46,028 bases of DNA from JAJVID01 sp035275345 (GCA_035275345.1 DATEMY010000346.1:1-46028); one strand, 5' to 3'. Numbered from the stretch's first letter, positions 18,594-27,287 are shown. The notes: generated by a model not told the origin, from the sequence alone. A program made the numbers and translations.

Positions 18594-20090
18594 CTAGCTG
18601 GATTGAGAACGCGCCTCGCGCCAGATCTTCCGCAGCTTCGAGGCCATCACGCCGGTGAGTCCCGCCGGATCAAAGGCTCCGATGACCGCAAGCGCCATGC
18701 GCAGCCGGATGCGCGGAGGAAAGATGGCCACGTACTCCTGGTCCACGAGGGAAGGGGCGAACTTGGCTTTAAAGCGGTGCAGAGCCTTGAAGTGATAAAA
18801 AGCGTCGAGGTGTTCGTGGATCAGCTTGAGCAGGCGTGAGATTTGTTTGAATTGGCCCTGTGGTTCGATCCCCGCGAGCGGCGATGTGCCGAGAGTCGCC
18901 AACCTGGCGCCTTCAGCGGCGAGCCGCTTGAGCGCTTCGACCGTCAGCAACTCGCTCACGCCGCGTTCGGCGCCGGGGCGCCTGATCAGGTCTTCCAGAT
19001 ACCAACCGTTCCGCGCATAGATCGGCGAACAGACCAGCATGCCCTCTAGTTTGCCGTCGGCCTGTCGGGCGAGAAAGTATCGTTTGTATTCGCACAGGTG
19101 AAACGGATTCAACTCCAACAACCAGCCGAACGCTTCCACTTCGCGTGTATTGATCCACGCCTGACACAAATCCTCGATCTCGGCGCGCGCTCGAGGATCG
19201 CGGAATTGTAAGGAATCATAAGATTCGACGCGCACGCCGGCCTTGGTCGCCTGGTTGACGCCCGCCCGCACCTTCTTAGCGCGGTCGCCGGCGGGGCGCC
19301 ATTCGGGAAGTTTGAAGTAGCCTGACTCGCCGATGTGGAGCAGCGCCATACCGCAGGAGCGCGCAATCGCGGCGTATTCAGCGCCTATCGGGAGCATCAG
19401 GCAATCCAGCTTCTGTTCCGCGCAGAAGACGAGAAAGCGGCGCGTGACTTCAGCCAAGTTTTCTCGCGCGGCAAGCGGCGCGGCGGCTACCACGGCCACA
19501 CGTCCGACGCGGCGGTAGACAACGACGGCCTCAGGGTCGCTCGAAGTCCACATCTCCATCCCTCCGTAGAGCGAGAGGAAAGATTGATATTCATAACCGT
19601 AACGTCGAACCATTTCGAAGAGGTATGGGTCTGGGTGTTGCTGATAACCGCCGAGCGCAATTCGCGCGCGCTCGACCGCCACCCAATTACCGTCGAGCGC
19701 CAGCGCGTATTGGCCCTTCGCGACAACCTCGGCCGCCTCGACCGCCGACCGGCGGTCGAGGCCCAGGCGCCGCAACAGATCGACCATTCCCCCTGCCGTC
19801 GCGCCCGCGATTATGCCTTTGACCGTCACCCCCAACGCATGCATCACCGCGGCGCGCGCCAGATGTCCGGCGAGAAGTAAATGGCCGCCTCCGGGCAATG
19901 CGAATCCTATTGCGGCGCCGAGCGCGACGCCCCACAACCATGGCTTGTTAAATGGCGATTTATCGTTGATCTGAGACTGTCCGTGGCCGATGATCGAGAG
20001 GCGCTCGGGCTCGGCGCCGCTCCCCACAATTCGGGCCATGGCCTCCCGCGCGGACTGCAAGTTTTGATAGGCTCCGATGATCTTGGCCAT
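18594..20090 (-). CDS. Fusion: YflT-like stress domain with glycine zipper plus DUF2156 (MprF-type) transferase domain
   Basis: 498 residues from ATG at 20090; GGAG 8 nt upstream sits where a rarer start 4 codons earlier would be, which decides it. Residues 1-~150 resemble general stress protein 17M/YflT: IIGAYQNLQSAREAMARIVGSG, then a glycine-rich hydrophobic hairpin (WGVALGAAIGFALPGGG) and a second half DLLRRLGLDRRSAVEAAEVVAKGQ. Residues ~165-470 match the DUF2156 acyltransferase fold that forms the C-terminus of the lysyl-phosphatidylglycerol synthase MprF (FAWLLELNP-like segment, YFLARQADGKLEGMLVCSPIY, GWYLEDLIRRPGA). No membrane flippase domain is present. It may modify lipid headgroups or another amine acceptor; the two-domain fusion is unusual. 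Confidence 0.75.
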   Translation of the reverse strand: MAKIIGAYQNLQSAREAMARIVGSGAEPERLSIIGHGQSQINDKSPFNKPWLWGVALGAAIGFALPGGGHLLLAGHLARAAVMHALGVTVKGIIAGATAGGMVDLLRRLGLDRRSAVEAAEVVAKGQYALALDGNWVAVERARIALGGYQQHPDPYLFEMVRRYGYEYQSFLSLYGGMEMWTSSDPEAVVVYRRVGRVAVVAAAPLAARENLAEVTRRFLVFCAEQKLDCLMLPIGAEYAAIARSCGMALLHIGESGYFKLPEWRPAGDRAKKVRAGVNQATKAGVRVESYDSLQFRDPRARAEIEDLCQAWINTREVEAFGWLLELNPFHLCEYKRYFLARQADGKLEGMLVCSPIYARNGWYLEDLIRRPGAERGVSELLTVEALKRLAAEGARLATLGTSPLAGIEPQGQFKQISRLLKLIHEHLDAFYHFKALHRFKAKFAPSLVDQEYVAIFPPRIRLRMALAVIGAFDPAGLTGVMASKLRKIWREARSQSS

Positions 20091-20329
20091 ATATTTCTCC
20101 AATCTCGTTTTGTCTCACTTGACCCGGGCAGCGACGAATTTGACAAGTTGCGCCGCGGTGAGGGGCGAGGCCGCCGCCGCTGTCGCAGGATGGAGAGTAT
20201 TTGATAAGATGATAAATCAAAACCATGCAACCACTCAAACTTCACACAAAGAGCGGGCTGCTCGCCTCGGCGATCACCGTCGCTGTGTTGACTGAAATCT
20301 GACACTTTTGTCTGAAAGAGGGACAAACA

Positions 20330-21142
20330 ATGAGCGATCAATACGAGAGCTTGCTCCTTGATACGACCGCGGACGGCGTGCGGACGATCACGCTCAATCG
20401 GCCTGAAAAGATGAACGCGGTCAATTTGAAGCTCGCCGATGAATTACCGGTCGCGGTCGGGGAGGCCTCGCGCGACGACGCCGTGCGCGTGGTCGTGGTT
20501 ACGGGCGCCGGGCGCGGTTTTTGCGCCGGTCTGGAACTGTCGCTTGAAAATATTCAGGCCTCGCGCGAGAGGAAGAACAATTCGCGCCACGCGTCCCTGG
20601 ACGACCTGAACTGGGTAGGGCGCTGGGCGCTGGCGCTGACCAGATGCGACAAGCCCGTCATCGCCGCGATCAACGGCCCGGCCATCGGCGCCGGTTGTGG
20701 TTTAGCCCTCGCCGCCGACATTCGGGTGATGAGCGACTCGGCGGTCATCAGCACAGGGTATATGAGGATGGGGTTGTGTCCCGACGCCGGCGTCAGCTAT
20801 TTTCTGCCTCGATTGATCGGGCTTGCGCGCGCCACCGAATTGATTATGTCCGCGCGCGACTTGAAAGCTGATGAGGCTGAGCGTATCGGTCTGGTCAGTA
20901 TGGCGCTTCCCGCCGAAAATTTCACCGCCCGCGTAGCCGAATACGCCAATCAGATCGCCTCGGGGCCGCCCATCGGATTGACCATGGCTAAACGACTGCT
21001 GGTTAATTCGCTGGACACCGATATGTTGACGCAGTTAAGGCGTGAATTGAGTTCAATCTACCAGTGCCTGACGACTGAAGACGCGGCGGAGGCCATGCGC
21101 GCATTCGCCGAAAAACGCCGCCCCGTGTTCAAAGGGCGATAG
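20330..21142 (+). CDS. Enoyl-CoA hydratase/isomerase family protein, PaaG-like
   Basis: 270 residues, crotonase fold. The oxyanion-hole element GAGRGFCAGLELS (~60-73) and INGPAIGAGCGLALAADIRV (~110-130) are clear. The catalytic segment reads GLCPDAGVSYFLPRLIG, with Asp where many crotonases have Glu, as in PaaG-type ring-epoxide isomerases/Delta3-isomerases. It could hydrate or isomerise an enoyl-CoA in fatty-acid or phenylacetate-type degradation. GAGGG 9 nt upstream of ATG supports the start. The phosphatase-like gene at 21156 follows 13 bases later on the same strand, so both are likely one transcript. Not linked to the fad block 7 kb away. Confidence 0.82.
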   Translation: MSDQYESLLLDTTADGVRTITLNRPEKMNAVNLKLADELPVAVGEASRDDAVRVVVVTGAGRGFCAGLELSLENIQASRERKNNSRHASLDDLNWVGRWALALTRCDKPVIAAINGPAIGAGCGLALAADIRVMSDSAVISTGYMRMGLCPDAGVSYFLPRLIGLARATELIMSARDLKADEAERIGLVSMALPAENFTARVAEYANQIASGPPIGLTMAKRLLVNSLDTDMLTQLRRELSSIYQCLTTEDAAEAMRAFAEKRRPVFKGR

Positions 21143-21155
21143 ACAGGAAAGATTG

Positions 21156-22166
21156 ATGAGTTATGACTGCGATGAAGTAACGCGGCGGTTGGCGACCGTC
21201 GGCTCCATTGTGCGGGATCACGTTCTGCAGGAGCTGCGGCGACAATCGCCTGAATCGCTCTCCGCAATCGCTTTCGAGACCGCGGCCGACAAGATCTACG
21301 TCATTGACCGTTCGGTCGAGACGGTGATGCTGCCCGCCCTGGTCGAACATCTGCAGCCGGCTGTTTCATTCGCGCTGATCTGCGAAGGCGTCAACGACGA
21401 GCAGCCGCTGGCCTTTCCTGAAGGAACTCCGATCGACGAATGCAGCGCGCGATTGATCATTGATCCGATAGACGGCACGCGCCCGATCATGTACAACAAA
21501 CGCAGCGCATGGTGGCTGGCCGGGTTTGCGCCGAACAGGGGCGACGAGACTTCTCTTCAGGACATCGATCTCGCTGTTCAGGTTGAAATCCCGACGACGC
21601 GCGCCGCGTTGGCCGACGCGCTTTGGGCGGTTCGCGGTCGTGGGGCGAGAGGGGAGACTACAAACCTGATCACGGGCGATCGGACTTCGTTTCGGCCTCA
21701 GTCCTCGGGCGCGACTACGATCACAGAAGGGTTCGCTTCGATCTTTCATCCTTTTCCCGGCGGCAAGGAGGTTTTCGCCGCTATCGAAGAAGAGCTGGCG
21801 AGCGAACTCATCGGCGGGTTGGAGGCGAGCAAGACGGCCATGTTCGATGACCAGTACCTCGCGACCGGCGGCCAGCTTTACGAATTGATGATGGGGCGCG
21901 ACCGGATGCTCGTCGACGCGCGTGGGTTGCTCTACCAACGATTCAGGAGCGAGGGCAAGCCTGTGGGACATTCCTGCCATCCTTACGACATTTGCGCGGT
22001 CTTGATCGCCGAAGAAGCGGGAGTGCTGGTCACCGACGGGCGCGGGCGCCCGCTGAACGCGCCGCTCGACACGACGACCGACGTATCGTGGATCGGCTAC
22101 GCCAACGAAGCGATCCGCCGTGAAGTCGAGCCTGTGTTGCTGCGATTGCTGTCGAAGCACATCTGA
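21156..22166 (+). CDS. Inositol monophosphatase/FBPase-family protein
   Basis: 336 residues from ATG at 21156 (a TTG just upstream is ruled out as start by SD spacing: AGGAAAG). The IMPase metal site is seen as DPIDGTR (IIDPIDGTRPIMYNK, ~105-120), preceded by a possible first ligand region ETAADKIYVIDRSVE. HPYDICAVLIAEEAGVLVTDGRGRPL near residues 270-295 matches the second signature WDxAAGxxLxxEAGG (here with Tyr/Asp-Ile-Cys). Length is about 60 above most IMPases. Divergent, with glycerol-like or sugar phosphate substrates possible. Follows the crotonase gene at 13 bases. Confidence 0.75.
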   Translation: MSYDCDEVTRRLATVGSIVRDHVLQELRRQSPESLSAIAFETAADKIYVIDRSVETVMLPALVEHLQPAVSFALICEGVNDEQPLAFPEGTPIDECSARLIIDPIDGTRPIMYNKRSAWWLAGFAPNRGDETSLQDIDLAVQVEIPTTRAALADALWAVRGRGARGETTNLITGDRTSFRPQSSGATTITEGFASIFHPFPGGKEVFAAIEEELASELIGGLEASKTAMFDDQYLATGGQLYELMMGRDRMLVDARGLLYQRFRSEGKPVGHSCHPYDICAVLIAEEAGVLVTDGRGRPLNAPLDTTTDVSWIGYANEAIRREVEPVLLRLLSKHI

Positions 22167-22167
22167 A

Positions 22168-22278
22168 ATGAAAATCGGCGGCGAGAGTAGCGCAACCTGT
22201 CGAGGTTGCGTTGTTTTCTCAACTCGTCCCATGCCGAAGCAACGCAACCTGGACAGGTTGCGCTACATTTTCCGAGGA
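22168..22278. repeat. Dispersed hairpin element, copy 1 (24-bp arms)
   Basis: The arms at 22187-22210 and 22243-22266 pair in 23 of 24 positions around a 32-base loop with CTCAACTCGTCCCATGCCG. The element is ~110 bases long and matches a second copy at 30691-30800, including the loop and the flank ATGAAA..TCGGC. It ends 8 bases before the start codon of the M48 gene, overlapping its SD region. Between the copies the pair at stem position 14 changes from T-A to C-G, a compensatory change. Confidence 0.9.
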
Positions 22279-22285
22279 GAAAATT

Positions 22286-24280
22286 ATGCGCCGGATTACG
22301 CCTAAGACGATCTTGATCGCAATTACCGCTGTATTCGCCGCTCTGACTTTCGCCGAGCAGGGGTGGACACAATCGCCGCCTCAAACCGCGACTGGCCGCG
22401 ACATGAACCGCGAGAAGGCCATTTGGCAGGGGTTAGAGAAGGTCGCTCCGAAATCGGTCGAAACGTTCAAAGCGGCCACGGAAGCCTTTGACAAGCGGGA
22501 TTACGAACAGGCGGCGAAACTATACCGGCAGGTGATGGAGAAGGCGCCGGATTTCGACCCCGTTTATCGCCGGCTTGGATCCGCGCTGGCGCTATCGGGG
22601 AAAAACGAGGAGGGATTGGGCTACCTCGAGCGCGCCCACGAATTGAATCCTTCTCCCGAAAACCTGTCTACGCTCGCGCGTTTTTTGGATGAGCCAGGCG
22701 AAGGCAGGCAATCATCGCAGGACAACAAGCAGCGCGCGCTGGAGTTCGCCAAAAAAGCGCTGGCCCTCTATCAGGCTCAGAACCGCAGGGATGATCCGGA
22801 TTATGCGATCACTGTCGCGCAGATCGCTTTCGAACTGAACAACGTCGAAGAGGCTCGCGCGGCGGTAACTTCGCTCGTCCTCAACCATCCTGATTTAATG
22901 CAGACACACTACTTTCTGGCGATTATAGCGGCGTACGATGAAGATTGGGAAAAAGCGGTGGAAGAAATCAACCTGGCGCGGAGCCTTGGTTTGCCCGCCG
23001 CAACTGCGCAACGTTTCCTGGATTCCGGCGTTCATACGCGCGCTCAGACCTGGCGCTACGTTTATTACTCGCTCTATTTTGTCGGGGCGTGGGTCGTCGG
23101 CCTCGGGTTGCTGTTTACGCTCGGCAAGCTCTTCTCGAATTTCACGCTGCGCTCGATCGAAGAGGCCGATCCGAATGGCGCGACCGGCGCGAAAGAGATT
23201 TCATTGCGGAGCCGGTACAAGAGGCTGATCAATATCGCGGGCGCCTACTATTACATCTCGCTGCCCGTGGTGGTCTTTCTCGTCCTGCTGGTGGCGGGGT
23301 CGATCTTCTACGCCTTCTTCATGATCGGATGGATACCGATAAAGCTTCTATTGATCGTAGCCATCGCGGCGTTGGTGACGATTTACAAGATGATCCGCTC
23401 GCTGTTCGTCAAAATCGTGAGCGAGGACCCGGGCCGCGCGTTGAAACCCGAAGAGGCGCAGGGGTTGTGGGATTTGACGCGCGAAGTCGCGGAGGCCGTG
23501 GGCACGCGGCCGATTGACGAAATCCGAGTCACGCCTGGATGCGACCTGGCGGTTTACGAAAAGGGCGGTTTCCGCGAGAAGCTGCAGGATCGCGCGAAAC
23601 GGATTCTGATCCTCGGCGTAGGAGCGTTGAATGGAATGCGGCAGAACGCCTTCCGCGCCGTGCTGGCTCACGAATACGGCCATTTTTCGCACCGCGACAC
23701 TGCGGGAGGCGACGTGGCGCTGCGCGTTGATCGAGATATGATGAAGTTCGCTTATGCGATGGCGATGGCCGGACAGGCCGTGTGGTGGAATGTGGCCTTC
23801 CAGTTTCTGCGGGTCTATCACTTCATTTTCCGGCGCATTACTCACGGCGCTACACGGTTGCAGGAGATTCTGGCCGATCGTGTGGCCGTGCGAAATTACG
23901 GCGCCGAATCTTTCGAGGAGGGGCTGCGCCACGTCATCCGCCGCGAGGTCGAATTCAACCGTATCGCGTCGAAAGAGATCGAAGACGCCACCCAGGCCCG
24001 CCGCGATCTGAAAAATCTCTACCAACTGCAGGTGTCGCAGGTCGCGTTCTATCAGCAGATGATCGAGACGGAGATCAACGATATCATCACTCGCCAGACG
24101 ACCGAAGACGACACGCATCCAAGCCCGGTTGACCGGTTCCGCCTGGCTCAGCGCATCGCTTGCAATACTCTCCCGTCGTCGAACGCCATGGTCTGGGACC
24201 TGTTCGCGAGCCCCGAGAGCCTGACGGCTGAGATGAGCAAATTGATTGACGACCGCGTGAAAGAAGCGACGACCGCGTAA
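22286..24280 (+). CDS. TPR-containing membrane M48-family metalloprotease
   Basis: 664 residues from ATG at 22286, with GAGGAG upstream. An earlier in-frame start inside the hairpin element is unlikely. A signal peptide (~1-28) is followed by TPR-like helices (~60-240, AAKLYRQVMEKAPDFDPVYRRLGSAL) and at least three membrane segments (~258-280, ~322-345, ~350-370). The M48 peptidase domain follows, with H462-EYG-H466 (LAHEYGHFSHRD) and the third ligand E527 in LQEILADRVAV, with D531 four residues later. Probably a membrane protein-quality-control or processing protease with TPR substrates/partners. Stops 12 bases from the end of the methyltransferase gene on the opposite strand. Confidence 0.9.
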   Translation: MRRITPKTILIAITAVFAALTFAEQGWTQSPPQTATGRDMNREKAIWQGLEKVAPKSVETFKAATEAFDKRDYEQAAKLYRQVMEKAPDFDPVYRRLGSALALSGKNEEGLGYLERAHELNPSPENLSTLARFLDEPGEGRQSSQDNKQRALEFAKKALALYQAQNRRDDPDYAITVAQIAFELNNVEEARAAVTSLVLNHPDLMQTHYFLAIIAAYDEDWEKAVEEINLARSLGLPAATAQRFLDSGVHTRAQTWRYVYYSLYFVGAWVVGLGLLFTLGKLFSNFTLRSIEEADPNGATGAKEISLRSRYKRLINIAGAYYYISLPVVVFLVLLVAGSIFYAFFMIGWIPIKLLLIVAIAALVTIYKMIRSLFVKIVSEDPGRALKPEEAQGLWDLTREVAEAVGTRPIDEIRVTPGCDLAVYEKGGFREKLQDRAKRILILGVGALNGMRQNAFRAVLAHEYGHFSHRDTAGGDVALRVDRDMMKFAYAMAMAGQAVWWNVAFQFLRVYHFIFRRITHGATRLQEILADRVAVRNYGAESFEEGLRHVIRREVEFNRIASKEIEDATQARRDLKNLYQLQVSQVAFYQQMIETEINDIITRQTTEDDTHPSPVDRFRLAQRIACNTLPSSNAMVWDLFASPESLTAEMSKLIDDRVKEATTA

Positions 24281-24292
24281 AACATCCTCACA

Positions 24293-25342
24293 CTATTTTA
24301 CGACCCGCACGTAATGCAGGTATTCGACCGTCGCATCGCGTTTGTATTCACGGTTGCTGTCGGCTTTGAACCGGTTGTAGGCATGAGAAAAAGTCTTCGG
24401 CTCTCCACGCAGGCTGAGAATACGTCGGATCTCATCGAAGCTCAGCACGCCCTCGTCGTTGTAACTCATCAGGATGTGGAGCGCGCGGGCGCTGGCGATC
24501 AGATGCTCCAGAGCCTCACTGGCGGCTCGCGGATTGCAATAGCGGCTGCGCGGGTAATTGCGCATTCCCGTCACGCCCGCAAGCTCCGGATCGTCGTAAG
24601 CCGCGATTGTCTCCAGCACGTGGTAATTCGCGCCGTACTGCCGGTGATTGTAAGGCGGATCGAGATAGAGCAGGTCGCATTCGATCTCTTCAATCAACTC
24701 GTTGGCGTCCTGCATGAAGGCCCGGCAGCCCTCGACGTGGTTATAGAGCGCCAGGGGCTTCAGCCTGAGAGGCTTTAACGCGCTCTGTTTGAATTTCTTC
24801 AAAAAGGCGCCGTAAACGCTGGCGGTGTTGGCCACCAGATCAATCGCTTCGAGCAGCGAGCACAACAGGTAGAAAAATTCCTGCTCGGTAATGACGCCCT
24901 GCTCCAGCCAGTCTTCAATCGCCTGACGGATCGCGTCAGCCTTTTCGGCGTTCTCCCTGGTGTAGTAGAGCCGCTCGCCCGCAGGGCCGTAATTATTTGC
25001 GATGAATCCCGGCGCGCCGGGAAGGGAATTGACGAACGCCAGAGCGCTTTCAATCGAACCGTCGGCCTCATAACCGAGCCTCGCGAATTCGTTCTGGTAT
25101 TTCCGCCGCAATTGCGCGAACGGCGGCTGCTCATTGATCTCGATGTAAGCTTTGTTGATCGTGTAAGCGTAATACTGGATATCGTTGGCCAGGACCTGTT
25201 TGCCGAGCTTTTTAAATAGGCGTCCGACCGCGCCGGTGCCCGCGAAGATGTCGCAGACCGTCCTCTCGTCGCCGCCGCTGACTTTGCGGAAAACATCTTC
25301 AATAAAGGGAAGCAGAGAGTATTTGGAGCCGATGTAATTCAT
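24293..25342 (-). CDS. D12-class N6-adenine DNA methyltransferase
   Basis: 349 residues. Motif X-like NYIGSKYSLLPFIEDVF is at the N-terminus; the AdoMet-binding motif I is DIFAGTGAVGRLF (~31-43); the catalytic motif IV is DPPYNHRQYGANYH (~226). This order is the alpha class, D12/Dam family (Dam is ~270 residues, this one is longer). It methylates adenine N6; the recognition sequence cannot be read. No cognate restriction nuclease is in the window. Upstream, 3 bases before its ATG, ends a deleted PIN toxin gene preceded by its antitoxin, so it may be the last gene of that operon. An orphan regulatory or defence methyltransferase is likely. Confidence 0.88.
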   Translation of the reverse strand: MNYIGSKYSLLPFIEDVFRKVSGGDERTVCDIFAGTGAVGRLFKKLGKQVLANDIQYYAYTINKAYIEINEQPPFAQLRRKYQNEFARLGYEADGSIESALAFVNSLPGAPGFIANNYGPAGERLYYTRENAEKADAIRQAIEDWLEQGVITEQEFFYLLCSLLEAIDLVANTASVYGAFLKKFKQSALKPLRLKPLALYNHVEGCRAFMQDANELIEEIECDLLYLDPPYNHRQYGANYHVLETIAAYDDPELAGVTGMRNYPRSRYCNPRAASEALEHLIASARALHILMSYNDEGVLSFDEIRRILSLRGEPKTFSHAYNRFKADSNREYKRDATVEYLHYVRVVK

Positions 25343-25345
25343 CGG

Positions 25346-25546
25346 TTATGCCTCTGTGATGATCGTCAGCCCTGGCAGATTATCGAAGTCTGTCGCATTG
25401 TGCGTGACCAACTCCAACCCGTATAGAAGCGCCGTCGCCGCGATCCACGCGACGGCGTCGGCCAGATGCGGCTTATACATATCGCCACGCGTATCCTCTT
25501 TGAATAGAAACGACGCAACGTCCGTGTCAACGATTAGCGATCTCAT
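25346..25546 (-). pseudogene. PIN-domain (VapC) toxin with internal deletion
   Basis: 66 codons. The N-terminus VDTDVASFLFKEDTR is the first part of a PIN domain with D7; then the sequence jumps to HLADAVAWIAATALLYGLELVTHN, the last part with D30 and THNATDF (D in 'ATDF'). The ~70 residues between, which hold the catalytic Glu, are missing, in frame; VapC proteins are usually ~130 residues. Probably inactive as an RNase. Antitoxin and methyltransferase genes flank it. Confidence 0.75.
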
Positions 25547-25581
25547 CAGTCAAGCTCTCTTTCTCAGTCAAGCTCTCTTTC
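25546..25581. repeat. Perfect 18-bp tandem duplication at the antitoxin/toxin junction
   Basis: The sequence GAAAGAGAGCTTGACTGA (read on minus) occurs twice head to tail, 25564-25581 and 25546-25563. Its TGA is the antitoxin stop in the first copy; in the second copy TGA overlaps the toxin ATG as TGATG. The likely original arrangement is a 1-base stop-start overlap that a recent duplication has separated by 18 bases. Confidence 0.9.
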
Positions 25582-25824
25582 CTGCGGGACGTCGCGACGT
25601 GATTCCCGCAAGAACGCAATGAAATCATCAATGCTCTCATCTTCCGGCCAGATACCGGCGGCCTCAGCTCGCGCGGCCTCGAAATCGAATGGCCCTATCC
25701 CCTGTTCTTCCGCAAGCTGTTCAATCGTCTTCGGCGGTTTGAGCAGTTCGACCAATAATTGCTGGTCGGCTATCGGCAATTGCTGAGCGTCGTGAAAGAC
25801 TTGTTCGAGAGTTGGTGCGCCCAT
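25564..25824 (-). CDS. VapB-like antitoxin
   Basis: 86 residues. The start MGAPTLEQVFHDAQQLPIADQQLLVELL is a short helix pair of the type found in antitoxins with a DNA-binding dimer or tail. The C-terminus is acidic (GIWPEDESIDDFIAFLRESRRDVPQERELD), the pattern that occupies the PIN toxin. It sits upstream of, and was probably once overlapping, a PIN toxin gene that is now deleted inside. If the toxin is inactive this antitoxin has lost its partner. No clear DNA-binding domain that I can assign. Confidence 0.7.
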   Translation of the reverse strand: MGAPTLEQVFHDAQQLPIADQQLLVELLKPPKTIEQLAEEQGIGPFDFEAARAEAAGIWPEDESIDDFIAFLRESRRDVPQERELD

Positions 25825-25935
25825 TACGATTGCCCTCCTTTCTTCGTGATCTTCCAGTATCGGGTTTTATACGCCTGAAAAAATTATCCATCAATGCGCT
25901 TATTTCGCACAACCAGCCCGTACGAATTGAAACGC

Positions 25936-27045
25936 CTACTCGTCCCCGAAAGAGACCCCCAGATCGCGCGCCGTCCGGATGACGTCGTAATCGCGCGGGA
26001 CCAGTTTGCGTTTGCGGATCGCGATTGCGAGCGGGACGGTAGTGATGGTTGAAGATTGATAAGCGACCATGACGTTCTTCTTACCGCATTCGATGGCGCG
26101 GACGGCGGCGGCGCCGAACCTGGTCGCGAGCAATCTGTCGGTGGGCGTCGGTTGACCGCCGCGCTGCAGATGTCCCAGCACCAGCGAGCGGGTTTCGTAT
26201 CCGGTCTGCCTGTTCAAATCAACGGCCAGTAGTTCGGCGATGCCGCCCAGCCGCGGTTCGCGTCCGTCCTCGCTGGCTTTGAAAATCATCTCGCCGCCGA
26301 TGGGCGCCGCCCCTTCCGCCGCGACGATGATGGCGAAGTTGCGTTTGCGCCGCCAGCGGTCGTGCAGTTTTCGCCCGATGGATTCGAGCTGGTAGGGAAT
26401 TTCAGGAATCAGAATCACGTCGGCGCCGCCCGCGACTCCGGAAAAGAGCGCGATCCATCCGGCGTAACGCCCCATCACCTCGACGATCATCACTCGCTCG
26501 TGCGAGGCGGCCGTCGCGTGCAGTTTGTCAATCGCATCGGTCGCAGTCGCCACTGCGGTGCTGAAGCCGAAGGTCATCTCGGTCGCCATCAGGTCGTTGT
26601 CGATCGTCTTGGGCACGCCGACGACGGGGATGCCTTTTCTGGCCAGGTTGCTGGCGATTGAGAGCGTGCCGTCCCCGCCGATAACAATCAGCGATTCCAA
26701 CTCCAGCCGGTGAAACTGTTCGACTACCTTATCCGAAATGTCTACGAAGCTGGTTTCGCCGTTCGTGGTGACCTTGAGTTTAAACGGATTGCCTCGATTG
26801 GTCGTGCCCAGAATCGTCCCGCCGGTGTGGATGATGCCGCGCACGTCGTGAGTGTTGAGCAGATGAACGCGGTTGCGGTAGAGCAATCCTTCAAAACCGC
26901 GTTCGATCCCGTAAACCTCCCAACCGCGATTGATTGCGCTGATCACCACCGAGCGGATCACAGCGTTGAGTCCCGGACAATCGCCTCCGCCCGTGACGAG
27001 ACCGATTTTTCTAACCTGAGAATTTCTCTTACTACGTTGAGTCAT
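25936..27045 (-). CDS. pfkA: 6-phosphofructokinase (group III, mixed-type)
   Basis: 369 residues, phosphofructokinase fold: GLVTGGGDCPGLNAVIR (~15-31), VIGGDGTLSIA (~100-110), GVPKTIDNDLMATE, EVMGRYAGWIALFSG. The GGDGT element has Gly where PPi-dependent enzymes have Asp, which predicts ATP use; the PKTIDND element has Lys where E. coli PfkA has Gly. That combination (G/K) marks the actinobacterial-type group III, of which known members use ATP. It phosphorylates fructose 6-phosphate in glycolysis. Gene is the first after the intergenic hairpin and diverges from fadR. No strong SD is seen before its ATG. Confidence 0.9.
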   Translation of the reverse strand: MTQRSKRNSQVRKIGLVTGGGDCPGLNAVIRSVVISAINRGWEVYGIERGFEGLLYRNRVHLLNTHDVRGIIHTGGTILGTTNRGNPFKLKVTTNGETSFVDISDKVVEQFHRLELESLIVIGGDGTLSIASNLARKGIPVVGVPKTIDNDLMATEMTFGFSTAVATATDAIDKLHATAASHERVMIVEVMGRYAGWIALFSGVAGGADVILIPEIPYQLESIGRKLHDRWRRKRNFAIIVAAEGAAPIGGEMIFKASEDGREPRLGGIAELLAVDLNRQTGYETRSLVLGHLQRGGQPTPTDRLLATRFGAAAVRAIECGKKNVMVAYQSSTITTVPLAIAIRKRKLVPRDYDVIRTARDLGVSFGDE

Positions 27046-27138
27046 ATTTGAAGTTTATGTTTCATTGTTCAAAGTTCAAGCGGCTTGATGGCGGATTCTG
27101 TGAGCCGACAATATTGTTGGAATCAATCGGCAGGATTG

Positions 27139-27252
27139 AGGATTGCGGATTGAGGGTTGTTACAGTACCGCGCGCGTAAGCAAGCGGTTCATCACGCGAC
27201 CGACCGCTTGCTTACGCGCGCGGTACTGTAACAATCCTCAATCCGCAATCCT
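27139..27252. repeat. Long near-perfect palindrome with 50-bp arms
   Basis: Arms 27139-27188 and 27203-27252 match in 49 of 50 positions (one G-T), with a 14-base loop. The inner arm begins TTACAGTACCGCGCGCGTAA and the outer part consists of ATTGAGG/ATTGCGG heptamers. It lies between divergent pfkA and fadR, just upstream of the fadR promoter. As DNA it could extrude a cruciform; as RNA it would be a very stable hairpin. A related core (GGTATCGCGCGCGTAAGCAAGC) is at 29867-29893. Confidence 0.95.
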
Positions 27253-27254
27253 CC

Positions 27255-27283
27255 TTGCCCGTGACGACTGATTCAACTATCAT
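27255..27283 (+). promoter_or_regulatory. fadR promoter
   Basis: TTGCCC at 27255-27260 (4/6 to the -35 consensus), a 17-base spacer and TATCAT at 27278-27283 (5/6 to the -10). Directly downstream is the palindromic operator 27288-27309, so the promoter and operator overlap as expected for autorepression. Confidence 0.6.
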
Positions 27284-27287
27284 GATG

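Noticed and set aside
22120..22305. Small frames in the two hairpin elements reading FSTRPMPKQRNL and RLRY
   Set aside because: Present because the repeat itself is conserved; each frame uses different flanks, and the stem changes preserve pairing rather than amino acids, so a peptide is less likely than a structured repeat.
27139..27252. CRISPR array or riboswitch at the large palindrome
   Set aside because: Only one symmetric structure, no repeated spacer pattern; not a CRISPR. No known riboswitch motif.
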